NCBI GenBank assembly: GCA_027488975.1
Contig: JAIYAQ010000013.1
Coordinates: forward strand, 62,001-126,000
Source of the DNA: Cyanobium sp. E1_MAG_00006
Lineage (GTDB): Bacteria; Cyanobacteriota; Cyanobacteriia; PCC-6307; Cyanobiaceae
Reading direction: 5' to 3'
Length of the DNA: 64,000 nucleotides
The notes beneath the pieces are model-generated. The model was not told the DNA's origin. It ran no database searches and saw only the letters and a list, made by a program, of their open reading frames with translations. Both the position numbers and the translations under genes were made by a program. Below are positions 9,890-18,799 of the stretch, piece by piece. How positions within the stretch are numbered: position 1 is the first letter of the stretch; every line of letters starts with the position of its first letter.

Positions 9890-10603
9890 GTGCGTGATCT
9901 GCCCGACCTCGCCCCGTTGATCGACCATGCCCTGCTCGATCCCCACCAGGGGCTCGAGGCGGTGCGCCGCTGCTGCGATGAGGCCCGCCACTTCGGCTTC
10001 GCCGGGGTGTGCCTGGCCTCGCGCTGGCTGCCGCAGGGCCGCGAGCGGCTGGGTCCAAGCGGCGGCCGGGGGCCGAAGCTGATCAGCGTGGTGGGCTTCC
10101 CCTTCGGCGCCGTGCCGGCGGAGATCAAGCGGGCCGAGGCGGAATGGGCGGCGGCGGCGGGTGCCGAGGAGCTGGATGTGGTGCCGGATTTCGGTGCCCT
10201 GGCCGATGGCGACAGCCGGGCCTTCTGCAACGACCTGGCCGCGATCGTGGAGCTGGGCCTGCCGGTGAAGGTGATTCTTGAGGTGGGGCGGCTCAGCCGC
10301 GAAGCGCTCGAGCTGGCGGTGGAGGCCTCGATCGATGTGGGCGCCGCCTTCCTGAAAACGGGCAGTGGCTTCGGCCCCGCCGCCACGGTGGAGCAGGTGC
10401 AGCTGCTGCGCCAGCTGGCCCGCGGCCGCGCCGCCGTGAAGGCCGCCGGCGGCATCAATGGCCTGGAGCAGGCCCTCAGCCTGGTGGAGGCCGGCGCCAC
10501 ACGGCTGGGCACCAGCCGCGGCGTGGCGCTGCTGAAGGCCCTGCGCGATAGCCCTGCGCCCTCTGATCCCATGGCAGCGGAGCCTGGCCCCGCAGGGCCA
10601 TGA
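9890..10603 (+). CDS. deoC: Deoxyribose-phosphate aldolase
   Basis: DeoC cleaves 2-deoxyribose-5-phosphate into acetaldehyde and glyceraldehyde-3-phosphate in nucleoside catabolism. The Schiff-base lysine is Lys156 in GAAFLKTGSGF. GPKLISVVGFPFG and the VKAAGGI strand late in the barrel also match the class I aldolase fold. The start is a GTG at 9890 (MRDLPDLAPLIDHALLDP), only 24 bases after hpf. Its end overlaps the recO start by four bases (ATGA), which implies translational coupling. Length 237 is slightly long, with the extra residues at the C-terminus. Confidence 0.93.
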   Translation: MRDLPDLAPLIDHALLDPHQGLEAVRRCCDEARHFGFAGVCLASRWLPQGRERLGPSGGRGPKLISVVGFPFGAVPAEIKRAEAEWAAAAGAEELDVVPDFGALADGDSRAFCNDLAAIVELGLPVKVILEVGRLSREALELAVEASIDVGAAFLKTGSGFGPAATVEQVQLLRQLARGRAAVKAAGGINGLEQALSLVEAGATRLGTSRGVALLKALRDSPAPSDPMAAEPGPAGP

Positions 10604-11421
10604 GTCCGGAGCAGCGCCTGGAGGGCCTGGTGCTGCGCAGCAGCCCGCTGGGGGAGACCGACCGGCTGCTCACCCTGCTCAGCGCCAGCGAGGGCCTCAC
10701 CCGTCTGGCGGCGCCGGGGGCACGCAAACCGAAGAGCTCCCTGGCGGCGGCGGTGCCGCTGGCGGTGCTGAGCCTGCAGGTGGGAGGCCGCAGTGGCCTG
10801 CGGCGAGTACGGCAACTGCGGGTGCTGCGCAACTTCTCAGCCCTGGCGGAGCGCCTGGAAACCCTGGCTGCGGCACAGGGGCTGGCGGAGCTCACCCTGC
10901 AGCTGGTGCCTTCCGATGCGCCCGTGGAGGGTGTGCTCGACGACCTGCTGCTGCAGCTGAACCGCCTCGAAGCCGTGGTGAAGGAGCGGCAGCTCAACCT
11001 TGAAGCCCTGGCCATCGCCGTGCAGGGCAGCGTGCAGCTGCTGGCCCTTGGGGGCTACGCCCTGCCGCTGGCCAGCTGCGCCCGCAGCGGCGAGCCCCTG
11101 GAGCCGCCCCTGGGCAACTGGGAGTGGCGCTGCAGCCTGCTGCCGAGCGAGGGGCTGGTGATCGGCGCGGTGGCCGGCGCCCAGCTGGTGCTCAACGCCT
11201 CGGAGCTGGCTCTGCTGCAGCGCCTGCTGCGCCCTGCCCTGCCACGCCGCCGCGATGGGGAGCTCATGGGCCCGGAGCCGGTATGGCTGCGGCTGCTGCA
11301 ACTCGTGGAGATCTGGAGCCGGGAACATCTGGGCCGCAGCGCCCGTTCCTGGCGGCTGCTGCGGCAGTGCTACTCCGCGGGGCCATGGGCTGGGGCATCA
11401 TCAGAACCGGCCGGCACCTGA
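10600..11421 (+). CDS. recO: DNA repair protein RecO
   Basis: RecO works with RecR and RecF in loading RecA at gaps. The N-terminal OB-fold is clear: LEGLVLRSSPLGETDRLLTLL, then GLTRLAAPGARKPKSSLAAA. A helical domain rich in Leu and Glu follows. The usual four-cysteine zinc site is not evident; only scattered Cys such as LASCARSGEPL and WEWRCSLLPSEG remain, as in some cyanobacterial homologues. It has 273 residues and overlaps deoC by four bases. Confidence 0.9.
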   Translation: MSPEQRLEGLVLRSSPLGETDRLLTLLSASEGLTRLAAPGARKPKSSLAAAVPLAVLSLQVGGRSGLRRVRQLRVLRNFSALAERLETLAAAQGLAELTLQLVPSDAPVEGVLDDLLLQLNRLEAVVKERQLNLEALAIAVQGSVQLLALGGYALPLASCARSGEPLEPPLGNWEWRCSLLPSEGLVIGAVAGAQLVLNASELALLQRLLRPALPRRRDGELMGPEPVWLRLLQLVEIWSREHLGRSARSWRLLRQCYSAGPWAGASSEPAGT

Positions 11422-11440
11422 GCCACCCCCCTTGCAGCCC

Positions 11441-12826
11441 TTGAGCGACCCCTCGCCATCACCCGGCCTGCAGAAGGCCCCCGAGACGGACCAGGCGAAG
11501 GGCCAGCAGACCGGCATCCAGGCCGTCCTGGCCCTGCCGGAGTTCCGCAAGCTCTGGCTGGGCCAGGTGTTCAGCCAGCTGGCTGACAAGTTCTACATCG
11601 TGTTGATGGTGTTCCTGATCGCCCAGTACTGGGTGACAGCCACACCCCCGGCGGGCGGCGCTCTGGCCGAGGCCGCCGGCGCCCTCAACCTGAGCATCGA
11701 AAGCCGCGCCCAGCTGATCACCCTGCTGGCCACCGGCATCTACGTGGCCAACACGATCCCGGCGATGCTGCTGGGGCTGGTGGCTGGGGTCTGGGCAGAC
11801 CGCTGGCCCAAGCGCGAAGTGATGGTGGCCTCCAACGGCATCCGTGCCGGCCTGGCCCTGTTGATTCCGCTCTGCCTGATCGATGGTCCCCACTGGCTGG
11901 GACTGAGCTGGGGCTACTGGGGGCTGCTGGTGATCACCTTCCTGGAATCGGTGCTCACCCAGTTCTTTGCACCGGCGGAGCAGGCGGCGATCCCGATGCT
12001 GGTGCCCGGCCATCAGTTGCTGGCAGCGAACTCGCTGTACCAGGCCACGAGCATGGGCGCCACGATCGTCGGCTTCGCCCTCGGTGATCCGGTGCTGCGG
12101 CTGCTGCAGCGGCTGCTGGCAGGCATCGGCGTGCCCGACGGCGAATTCGTGCTGCTCCCCCTGTGTTACGGCCTGGCGGCGATCAGCATCGCCGCGATCC
12201 GGGTTGAGGAGTCACCGCAGCCGTCGCGGGGGCAGACGGTGTGGCAGGAGATCGGCGAAGGGCTGCAGGTGCTGCGCGAACAGGCGAGCGTGCGCAGTGC
12301 GATGTTGCAACTGGTGCTGCTCTACAGCCTGCTGGCGGCGCTGTATGTGCTGGCCATCAGCCTGGCCTCGGCGATCAGCCAGCTGGGGCCCACTCAGTTC
12401 GGCACGCTGCTGGCCATGAGCGGCGTGGGAATGGCCCTCGGTGCGGTGGCCGTGGCCCAGGTGGGCCACAGCTTCAACCGCCGCCGCCTGGCGGCCGCCG
12501 GCCTCGGCACGATCGCCTGGAGCCTGGTGCTGCTGGGCCAGCTGCGCGGCAACCTCACCCTCACCCTCACCCTCTGTGCCGTGCTCGGCGTGGGGGCGGC
12601 GTTGCTGGCGATCCCGGCTCAGACCACGATTCAGGAAGACACCCCGGAAGCGATGCGCGGCAAGGTGTTCGGGCTGCAGAACAACCTGATCAACATCGCC
12701 CTGAGCCTGCCGCTGGTGCTGGCCGGTGCCGTGGTGAGCCGCTACGGCCTTCTTCCCGTGCTCTGGGCCCTGGCCGGCCTGGCCCTGGCTGCAGCGTTGC
12801 TCGAGAAGCCCTGGAAGCGCTGCTAG
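11441..12826 (+). CDS. Major facilitator superfamily transporter
   Basis: This is a polytopic membrane protein of about 461 residues with roughly 12 hydrophobic segments. The N-terminal FRKLWLGQVFSQLADKFYIVLMVFLIAQ is typical of MFS permeases of the MFS_3/multidrug-like class. Loop 2-3 reads AGVWADRWPKREVMV, close to the MFS signature GxxxDRxGRR. I place the start at TTG 11441, 19 bases after recO; another TTG at 11432 is equally possible, and the frame is open upstream only as an overlap with recO. The substrate cannot be read from the sequence. Confidence 0.88.
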   Translation: MSDPSPSPGLQKAPETDQAKGQQTGIQAVLALPEFRKLWLGQVFSQLADKFYIVLMVFLIAQYWVTATPPAGGALAEAAGALNLSIESRAQLITLLATGIYVANTIPAMLLGLVAGVWADRWPKREVMVASNGIRAGLALLIPLCLIDGPHWLGLSWGYWGLLVITFLESVLTQFFAPAEQAAIPMLVPGHQLLAANSLYQATSMGATIVGFALGDPVLRLLQRLLAGIGVPDGEFVLLPLCYGLAAISIAAIRVEESPQPSRGQTVWQEIGEGLQVLREQASVRSAMLQLVLLYSLLAALYVLAISLASAISQLGPTQFGTLLAMSGVGMALGAVAVAQVGHSFNRRRLAAAGLGTIAWSLVLLGQLRGNLTLTLTLCAVLGVGAALLAIPAQTTIQEDTPEAMRGKVFGLQNNLINIALSLPLVLAGAVVSRYGLLPVLWALAGLALAAALLEKPWKRC

Positions 12827-12855
12827 CTTCATACCTTGCTTGAGCCTGCCGCTGC

Positions 12856-14064
12856 GTGGCCCACATCGCCTGGCTGGGCAAGAAATCTCCGTTCTGCGGC
12901 AACGTCACCTACGGCCTGACCACCACGGAGGCCCTGCGGCGCCGGGGCCATGAGGTGAGCTTCATCCACTTCGACACGCCAGCGGCCTCCCTGGGACGCA
13001 GCAGCGATGAGCCCGCCGAACTGACAGCCGCCAACGGCAGCGGAGGCGCAGAGGCCAATCCCGAAGTGGCGCTCCCCTACCTGGTGAAGTCGCAGGTGTA
13101 CACGATCCCCTCGCCTGGAGCGCAGCGGGAGCTGCGGGAATCGCTCGAGCGGCTGCAGCCAGACCTGGTGCACGCCAGCCTCACCCTCTCACCGCTGGAT
13201 TTCCGCCTGCCGGACCTCTGCCAGCAGCTGGGCCTTCCCCTGGTGGCCACCTTCCACCCGGCCTTCGATGCCAGCCTGCGCAACCTCAGCGGCGGCACCC
13301 AGCAGCTCACCTATCAGCTCTACGCCCCCTCCCTGGCCCGCTACGACCGGGTGGTGGTGTTCTCGGAACTGCAGGCCGAGGTGCTGACCCGGCTGGGGGT
13401 GCCCGAACGTCGGCTGGCGGTGATCCCCAACGGCGTGGATCCAGAGCGCTGGGCACCGTCCCCGCCGGGAGGGGAATCCGCGGAGCTGCTGGGCCTGCGC
13501 CAGCGCTTTGGCGGCCAACGGGTGTTTCTCTACATGGGCCGCATCGCCACCGAGAAGAATGTGGAGGCGCTGCTGCGGGCCTGGCGGCTGGTGCAACCGG
13601 CCGGTTGCACGCTCGTGGTGGTGGGGGATGGACCGGTGCGCCCGTCGCTGATGCAGACCTATGGCAGCGAGATCGGCGTGCACTGGTGGGGCTACGAGCC
13701 CGACCAGGCCAAGCGGCTGGCGCTGCTTCAGCTGGCGGAGGTGTTCCTTCTCCCTTCCTTGGTGGAGGGGCTGAGCCTGGCCCTTCTGGAGGCGATGGCC
13801 AGCGGCACCGCCTGCGTGGCCACCGACGCCGGTGCCGATGGTGAGGTGCTGGAAGGCGGCGCCGGGATCGTGATCAGCACCCAGGGGGTCACCACCCAGC
13901 TGCGCACGCTGCTGCCAGTGCTGCGCGACCAGCCGGTGCTCAGCACGGAACTGGGGCGCCGGGCCCGCCAGCGCACCCTGGAGCGCTACACCCTGGCCCG
14001 CAACATCGACCAGCTGGAGCGCCTGTATGCCGATCTGGTGCCGCAGGGCACCCTGGCCGCCTGA
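12856..14064 (+). CDS. Family 4 glycosyltransferase
   Basis: This is a retaining GT-B glycosyltransferase of 402 residues starting with GTG 12856 (MAHIAWLGKKSPFCGNVTYG). The N-terminal half is the acceptor domain with DLVHASLTLSPLDF. The C-terminal nucleotide-sugar domain has IPNGVDPERW, FLYMGRIATEKNVEALLRAW and the EX7E motif in EGLSLALLEAMASG, followed by CVATDAGADGEVLEGG. The acceptor is unknown; lipid glucosylation or cell-surface glycan synthesis are both possible. It is on the same strand as the MFS gene, 29 bases apart, and converges with pyrF. Confidence 0.9.
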   Translation: MAHIAWLGKKSPFCGNVTYGLTTTEALRRRGHEVSFIHFDTPAASLGRSSDEPAELTAANGSGGAEANPEVALPYLVKSQVYTIPSPGAQRELRESLERLQPDLVHASLTLSPLDFRLPDLCQQLGLPLVATFHPAFDASLRNLSGGTQQLTYQLYAPSLARYDRVVVFSELQAEVLTRLGVPERRLAVIPNGVDPERWAPSPPGGESAELLGLRQRFGGQRVFLYMGRIATEKNVEALLRAWRLVQPAGCTLVVVGDGPVRPSLMQTYGSEIGVHWWGYEPDQAKRLALLQLAEVFLLPSLVEGLSLALLEAMASGTACVATDAGADGEVLEGGAGIVISTQGVTTQLRTLLPVLRDQPVLSTELGRRARQRTLERYTLARNIDQLERLYADLVPQGTLAA

Positions 14065-14079
14065 GGCCGGAGTCCTACT

Positions 14080-14808
14080 TCAGCGCAGCTCAGCGCAGCA
14101 GGCGGCGAACGCAGCGGCGGGGTCGTGGGCGGCGGTGATGGGCCGACCGATCACCAGCTGACTGGAGCCGGCGGCAATCGCCTGGGCCGGCGTCAGCACA
14201 CGCTGCTGATCGCCATGGGCGGCGCCGGCCGGCCGGATGCCTGGCGTGACCAGGGCAAAGGGCTCGGGGTGGGCCACCCGCAGAGCTTCAACCTCGAGCG
14301 GGGAACACACGCAACCGCCGATCCCGGCCGACGCCGCCAGCTGCGCCAGCCGCGGCACATAGGCCGGCACGGGCTCCGCGATGGCGAGCTCGCTGGCGAA
14401 GCGGGCCGGATCCCAGCTGGTGAGCACCGTCACCGCCAGCAGGGTGGGTGCCGGCAGACCGGCTGCCAGGGCCGACTCCTGGGCAGCGGCCTGCGCCGCC
14501 GCCAGCGCCTCACCGCCGGCGCAGGCGTGCACGGTGATCAGCTCAGCGCCCAGCCGGGCCGCGCTGCGGCAGGCGCCGGCCATGGTGGCGGGGATGTCGT
14601 GGAACTTGAGATCCAGAAACACCCGTTGCCCCTGATCACGCAGCTGCCGCACCACATCCGGTCCGCCGGCCACAAACAGCTCCAGGCCCACCTTCACCCA
14701 GCGCAGGTCGGACACAGCCCGCGCGAATGCCAGGGCCTGCTCCGGGGCCATGCCATCGAGGGCCACGATGATCTGATCGGCCGGATCACGGCTGAAGCGC
14801 GTGGTCAT
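14080..14808 (-). CDS. pyrF: Orotidine 5'-phosphate decarboxylase
   Basis: PyrF catalyses the last step of UMP synthesis. The catalytic K-D-K-D pattern is seen in [14 protein letters not shown], with the upstream Lys in [20 protein letters not shown] and QLVIGRPIT are the phosphate-binding segments at the end of the barrel. Length 242 is normal. The ATG at 14808 overlaps the tyrS stop codon by one base, so tyrS and pyrF are probably cotranscribed. Confidence 0.97.
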   Translation of the reverse strand: MTTRFSRDPADQIIVALDGMAPEQALAFARAVSDLRWVKVGLELFVAGGPDVVRQLRDQGQRVFLDLKFHDIPATMAGACRSAARLGAELITVHACAGGEALAAAQAAAQESALAAGLPAPTLLAVTVLTSWDPARFASELAIAEPVPAYVPRLAQLAASAGIGGCVCSPLEVEALRVAHPEPFALVTPGIRPAGAAHGDQQRVLTPAQAIAAGSSQLVIGRPITAAHDPAAAFAACCAELR

Positions 14809-16082
14809 CAGCCCGCCACCAGCCGCCGGAACGTTTTCTTGCCCAGCTGCAGCACCTTGCCCTGAAGCGCCGCCGCATCGGCGAATTCGTGATTCGGATC
14901 AGCCAGCTTCTCGCCATCGAGTTTCACGCCGCCACCCTGGATCTGGCGACGGGCTTCACTGCTGCTGGCGCAGATCCCCACGGCGCTGAGCAGGTAGAAG
15001 GCCTTGGCGGGGAAGTTCACCGCCGCCAGCGATGCCTCCGGCACCTCGGCATCCGCAGCACCGCTCCCACTGGCGCCGCCCACCAGCGTCGCCGCATCGG
15101 CCTGGGCTTGCAGGGCCGCCTCTGCGCCATGGCGCTGGCGCGTCACCGCCAGGGCCATCGCCTTCTGGCGTTCGCGCGGATTCGCCGGCAACTGCGCCAA
15201 CTCCAGATCGGTGAGCAGGGTGAGGTACTCCTCCACCACCGCATCGGGCACCTTCTCGAGCTTGGAGTACATCGAGAGCGGATCCTCGCTGAGGCCCACG
15301 GTGTTAGCCAGGCTCTTGCTCATCTTCTGCACGCCATCGAGGCCGGGCAGGATGGGCAGCAGCATGCCGAACTGGGGCCGCTGGCCGAAATGGCGCTGCA
15401 GATCGCGGCCCATGGCCACGTTGAACTTCTGATCAGTGCCGCCCAGCTCCAGATCTGAGCGGATCGCCACCGAGTCGTAGCCCTGCAGGAACGGATAGAG
15501 GAACTCGTGCAGGGAGATCGGCGTGCCGGAGCCGTAGCGGTTGGCGAAGTCCTCCTTGGCCAGCATCTGACCCACGGTGGAGATGCCTAGCAGCTCGATC
15601 ACCTGCGGCAGATCCAGCCCCGAGAGCCATTCACTGTTGCGGCGCACCTCCAGCCGGCCAGGGGTACTGAAATCCAGCAGGGCACGCTGTGGGTCCTGGC
15701 CCTGGCCGAGCTGCTGCAGATAGGTGGCGGCGTTGGCCTCCACCGCCTCGGCGCTGAGCTGCACCCGCGTGGCGCTCTTGCCGGTGGGATCGCCGATGCG
15801 GGCGGTGAAGTCGCCGATGATCAGCACGGCGGTGTGGCCGGCGTCCTGGAAGGCCCGCAGCTTGCGGAACAGGATCGAATGCCCCAGGTGGATGTCGGAG
15901 CCGGTGGGGTCGATGCCGAGCTTCACGCGCAGCGGCCTGCCGTCACGCTCGGCCTCCGCCAGCCGCGCGGCCAGCTGCTGATCGGCATCGGCCGCAGCAC
16001 CCTCCGCCTGGCCAGCAGGGAAGAGATCCGCCACCCCTCGCTCGAGAGCCTGCGGCAGTTCCCATGCGCCCCTGGCCATCAC
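14808..16082 (-). CDS. tyrS: Tyrosyl-tRNA synthetase
   Basis: This is a class I aminoacyl-tRNA synthetase. The HIGH-type motif is [13 protein letters not shown], and KMSKS is exact in [15 protein letters not shown]-terminal S4 RNA-binding domain is visible in [18 protein letters not shown]. Length 424 is normal. The second Met might be the real start, since the protein opens [13 protein letters not shown]. Confidence 0.97.
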   Translation of the reverse strand: MMARGAWELPQALERGVADLFPAGQAEGAAADADQQLAARLAEAERDGRPLRVKLGIDPTGSDIHLGHSILFRKLRAFQDAGHTAVLIIGDFTARIGDPTGKSATRVQLSAEAVEANAATYLQQLGQGQDPQRALLDFSTPGRLEVRRNSEWLSGLDLPQVIELLGISTVGQMLAKEDFANRYGSGTPISLHEFLYPFLQGYDSVAIRSDLELGGTDQKFNVAMGRDLQRHFGQRPQFGMLLPILPGLDGVQKMSKSLANTVGLSEDPLSMYSKLEKVPDAVVEEYLTLLTDLELAQLPANPRERQKAMALAVTRQRHGAEAALQAQADAATLVGGASGSGAADAEVPEASLAAVNFPAKAFYLLSAVGICASSSEARRQIQGGGVKLDGEKLADPNHEFADAAALQGKVLQLGKKTFRRLVAG

Positions 16083-16148
16083 GTTCCGGATCGCCTCATG
16101 GCGCAGCAGTTATGGCCCCGGATCGTAGGCAGCGGCGTTCCGGCAGCC

Positions 16149-16472
16149 TCAGCCCTGCTTCTCCAGCTCCAGCTTCATCCGCTCGAGCGTGCGCTGCATC
16201 TGCTCAAACATCTGCTCCGGGGTCAGTCCGAACTGGCCGAGCTGGGTGCGCAGCTGCTCCACGGTGAGCTTGGCCTGGAAGTCTTCGGAGAGCTCAAAAC
16301 GCTTCATGAACACGCGGTAGCGATCCATCAGCGCCTCCATCCGCTCGATGAACAGCTTCTTGCCCTCTCGGTCGAACTTGCCGTATTCGCCGCCCAGCTG
16401 CATCAGCTGCTGGTAATCGCCAAACAGGCGCTTGGCGTCCTCCTGGACGATCTCGGAATCGAAGAAGGCCAT
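16149..16472 (-). CDS. DUF1825 family protein
   Basis: The protein has 107 residues starting at ATG 16472 (MAFFDSEIVQEDAKRLFGDYQQLM). It is all helical and strongly charged, with FDREGKKLFIERMEALMDRYRVFMKRFELSEDF and a Gln/Met-rich C-terminal helix. It matches the cyanobacteria-specific DUF1825 family, for which I know no function. The frame is open for about 250 codons upstream, but that part is antisense to the divergent regulator gene. Confidence 0.88.
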   Translation of the reverse strand: MAFFDSEIVQEDAKRLFGDYQQLMQLGGEYGKFDREGKKLFIERMEALMDRYRVFMKRFELSEDFQAKLTVEQLRTQLGQFGLTPEQMFEQMQRTLERMKLELEKQG

Positions 16473-16607
16473 GGCGGGCAGCGGCCGGCAGCTCCAAACG
16501 ATTGTGCTGAACCGCCAACGGCCTTGGGAGTGCGGATCCACGTATCCGGCAGGCAGGGCTGCCACGGCCCGCAGCTCTGCACACAGTGGAACTGCAACCC
16601 GGGACGC

Positions 16608-17318
16608 ATGGACTTCACCGATCTGATGGCGCAGATGCGCCGCAACACCGAGGCCAGCAACGGCCTGCTGGAGGACACGCGCCTGGTGGCGGCCATGGGC
16701 AGCCGCTTGGCCCTGAGCCTGTTTGTCAGCGCCATCCGACCGGGCGCGCAGCTGGTGGGGGCTGTCACCTGCGAGGCGGCCGCCTTGCAGCGGCTGGATC
16801 AGCATCAGGCGGATCTGCTGCTCTGCACCGACCAGCTCGAGCAGGGAAACGGCGGCAGCTTGGTGGCGGCGGCCAAGCAAATCAGGCCCCAGCTGCGCAC
16901 GCTGCTGATCGTGACCCAGCCGCGGCGGACCGCGTTGATTCAGCAGGCCCTGCAGAGCGGCTGTGATGGCCTCTGCCTCGAGAGCAACATCGGCATGGGC
17001 ACGGTGCTGCAGGCCCTCACCTGTGTGGATCTGGGTGCGGCCTACATCGACCGCGATCTGAGGGCAGCCCAACTCCACGGGCTCAGCGGCCTGGATGGAC
17101 AGCCCCTCAGCCCGCTGACGCCCCGCGAACGGGAGGTGCTGGCGCTGATGAGCCACAGCCTCAACAACCAGGAGATCGCTCAGCGGCTGGTGATCAGCCC
17201 GGAGACGGCCAAGACCCACGTGCAGCGCATCCTCACGAAGCTGCAGGCACGCGATCGGCTACAGGCGGCACTTCAGGGGATCCGAGCGGGCTTGGTGGAG
17301 TGGCCGGAACCTCGTTAA
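16608..17318 (+). CDS. LuxR/NarL-type regulator with degenerate receiver domain
   Basis: The protein has 236 residues from ATG 16608 (MDFTDLMAQMRRNTEAS). The C-terminal HTH is textbook LuxR: LTPREREVLALM, NNQEIAQRLVISPETAKTHV, then RILTKLQARDR (residues 170-215). The N-terminal 150 residues align in length with a receiver, and Asp75 in LLLCTDQLEQGNG may be the phospho-acceptor. The usual acidic pair near the N-terminus is missing and the conserved lysine position reads Glu125 (CDGLCLES). Phosphotransfer control is therefore doubtful. The target genes are unknown. The helix-hairpin-helix gene follows 35 bases later. Confidence 0.88.
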   Translation: MDFTDLMAQMRRNTEASNGLLEDTRLVAAMGSRLALSLFVSAIRPGAQLVGAVTCEAAALQRLDQHQADLLLCTDQLEQGNGGSLVAAAKQIRPQLRTLLIVTQPRRTALIQQALQSGCDGLCLESNIGMGTVLQALTCVDLGAAYIDRDLRAAQLHGLSGLDGQPLSPLTPREREVLALMSHSLNNQEIAQRLVISPETAKTHVQRILTKLQARDRLQAALQGIRAGLVEWPEPR

Positions 17319-17353
17319 GGTTCTGGGACGTTGCATCACCAGCCACAGGAGCC

Positions 17354-18100
17354 ATGGCGCGGGGGCACTGGTTGGATCCCCTCGCCCGCAGTCTGCTGGT
17401 GGCCACGGGCCAGCTGCCGGCGCCGCCTCCTCCTGAGAAGCCAGTCGAGGCCCTGGTCGATTCCCTCGCCGAGCCCGCTGCCAGCGCCGCTCATAGCAAC
17501 ACCCACGACAACGGCGACGAGAACGCAAGCCAGAACGAGAACGACCACCTGGAGCGGGACCTGCTGGAGCTGAAGCTGCGTCAGAACCCCGGTCTGCGCT
17601 TCCAGAGCGCTGCGGAGGTCCGCCATGCCGCCGCCCTCGGCTGGCGCCTCGATGTGAACCGCGCCACCGCCGCCGACTGGCAACGCCTGCCCGGCATCAG
17701 CGCCAGCCAGGTGGATCTGCTGCTGCGGCTGCAGCGGGGTGGCGTGCAGCTGAGCGGCCCGGACGATCTGCAGCTCCTGCTGGAGCTGCCTGCGGATCAG
17801 GTGGCCAGCTGGCAGCCGCTGCTGCTGTTCCGCTGGTACGGCGAAGGAGCGCCGGCAACGGCGCGGCCGCTGGCGGTGGATCTCAACCGCGCCGCCGCCG
17901 GCGAGCTGCAGCGGCAGTTGCCCCAGCTGGACGACGTGCGCCGTCAGCGCCTGCTGCGGGAACGGCAGCGCAGCCCCTACCGCGATCTGGCCGATCTGCA
18001 GGAGCGCCTGCAGCTGCCGCCGGCGCTGGTGGAGGAGTTGATCGGCAAGGTTCGCTTCGGTCAGGGTCCGGCGGGGCCTGACCTGCCGCGGCCGGCCTGA
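17354..18100 (+). CDS. Helix-hairpin-helix (ComEA-like) DNA-binding protein
   Basis: I start at ATG 17354, which has an AGGAG ribosome site just upstream (MARGHWLDPLARSLLVATGQL). The 248 residues contain an acidic, Asn/Glu-rich linker (about 40-90) and then two helix-hairpin-helix units. The first is LDVNRATAADWQRLPGIS and the second VDLNRAAAGELQRQLPQLDD, each resembling the ComEA motif NxA. No signal peptide or membrane anchor is evident, so a cytoplasmic DNA-binding role is more likely than competence uptake. The stop is four bases before the next start, suggesting an operon with the GIY-YIG gene. Confidence 0.8.
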   Translation: MARGHWLDPLARSLLVATGQLPAPPPPEKPVEALVDSLAEPAASAAHSNTHDNGDENASQNENDHLERDLLELKLRQNPGLRFQSAAEVRHAAALGWRLDVNRATAADWQRLPGISASQVDLLLRLQRGGVQLSGPDDLQLLLELPADQVASWQPLLLFRWYGEGAPATARPLAVDLNRAAAGELQRQLPQLDDVRRQRLLRERQRSPYRDLADLQERLQLPPALVEELIGKVRFGQGPAGPDLPRPA

Positions 18101-18104
18101 GGTG

Positions 18105-18752
18105 ATGGCCAGCCGCGGCACACCCCGCCAGGGCGATCTGTTCGCCGAGCCCATCGGCTTCGGTGTCAGCGGCACTGGTGAGGGAGCCACCGCCGGCGGT
18201 CCGGAGCTGCTGCCGCTGCAACGCCGCCAGCTGCTCGACTGGCAGGAGCGCCTGCGGGACTTCCAGTCCCCCCGCTTCGAGGCGGTCGCTCGTGGTCACG
18301 CCATCAGCGCCGGCCAGATCGACCTGTTCAGCAACGCTGCCCTGGGACCGGCCGCCACGCTGCAGCGTCTCGACCCTCTGGCCCTGGCAGCGCAGCACCT
18401 GCAGTTCTGGCGCTGGCCCGAGCAGAACCCCGGCGGAGCCGCTCTCTACTTCGTGCTGGATCGGCCACCCCATCTGGACGGCCAGCTGCTGCTCTACGTG
18501 GGCGAGACCAGCCAGGCGGACAAGCGCTGGAAGGGTGAACACGATTGCAAGCGCTACCTGGCGGCCTACGGCGAGGCTCTGCAGCAGGCGGGGCTGGGCA
18601 GCGGCCTGAGCATCCGCTTCTGGCGGGATGCCCCGGCGGAGGTGAAGCCGCGGCGGGCGCTGGAGCAGGCCCTGATCCGCCACTGGCTGCCGCCGTTCAA
18701 CAAGGAGACCCGCGGGCGCTGGGCCACCCCCTTCACCGCAGAGCCGGACTGA
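18105..18752 (+). CDS. GIY-YIG nuclease-like protein
   Basis: This is a 215-residue protein; GTG 18102 is an equally placed alternative start. The C-terminal half resembles a GIY-YIG fold: GAALYFVLD corresponds to the first strand, LLLYVGETSQADKRW to the YIG part, then an Arg-containing helix (IRFWRDAPAEVKPRRAL) and LEQALIRHWLPPFNKE, with the Glu and Asn of the catalytic core. The N-terminal 80 residues are not recognised. The substrate is unknown. Tight linkage with the helix-hairpin-helix gene suggests a joint nucleic-acid role. Confidence 0.75.
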   Translation: MASRGTPRQGDLFAEPIGFGVSGTGEGATAGGPELLPLQRRQLLDWQERLRDFQSPRFEAVARGHAISAGQIDLFSNAALGPAATLQRLDPLALAAQHLQFWRWPEQNPGGAALYFVLDRPPHLDGQLLLYVGETSQADKRWKGEHDCKRYLAAYGEALQQAGLGSGLSIRFWRDAPAEVKPRRALEQALIRHWLPPFNKETRGRWATPFTAEPD

Positions 18753-18799
18753 TCCCCCAGCTCGGCCCACTTACCATCGCGCCCATCTGCCCAGCCCCG

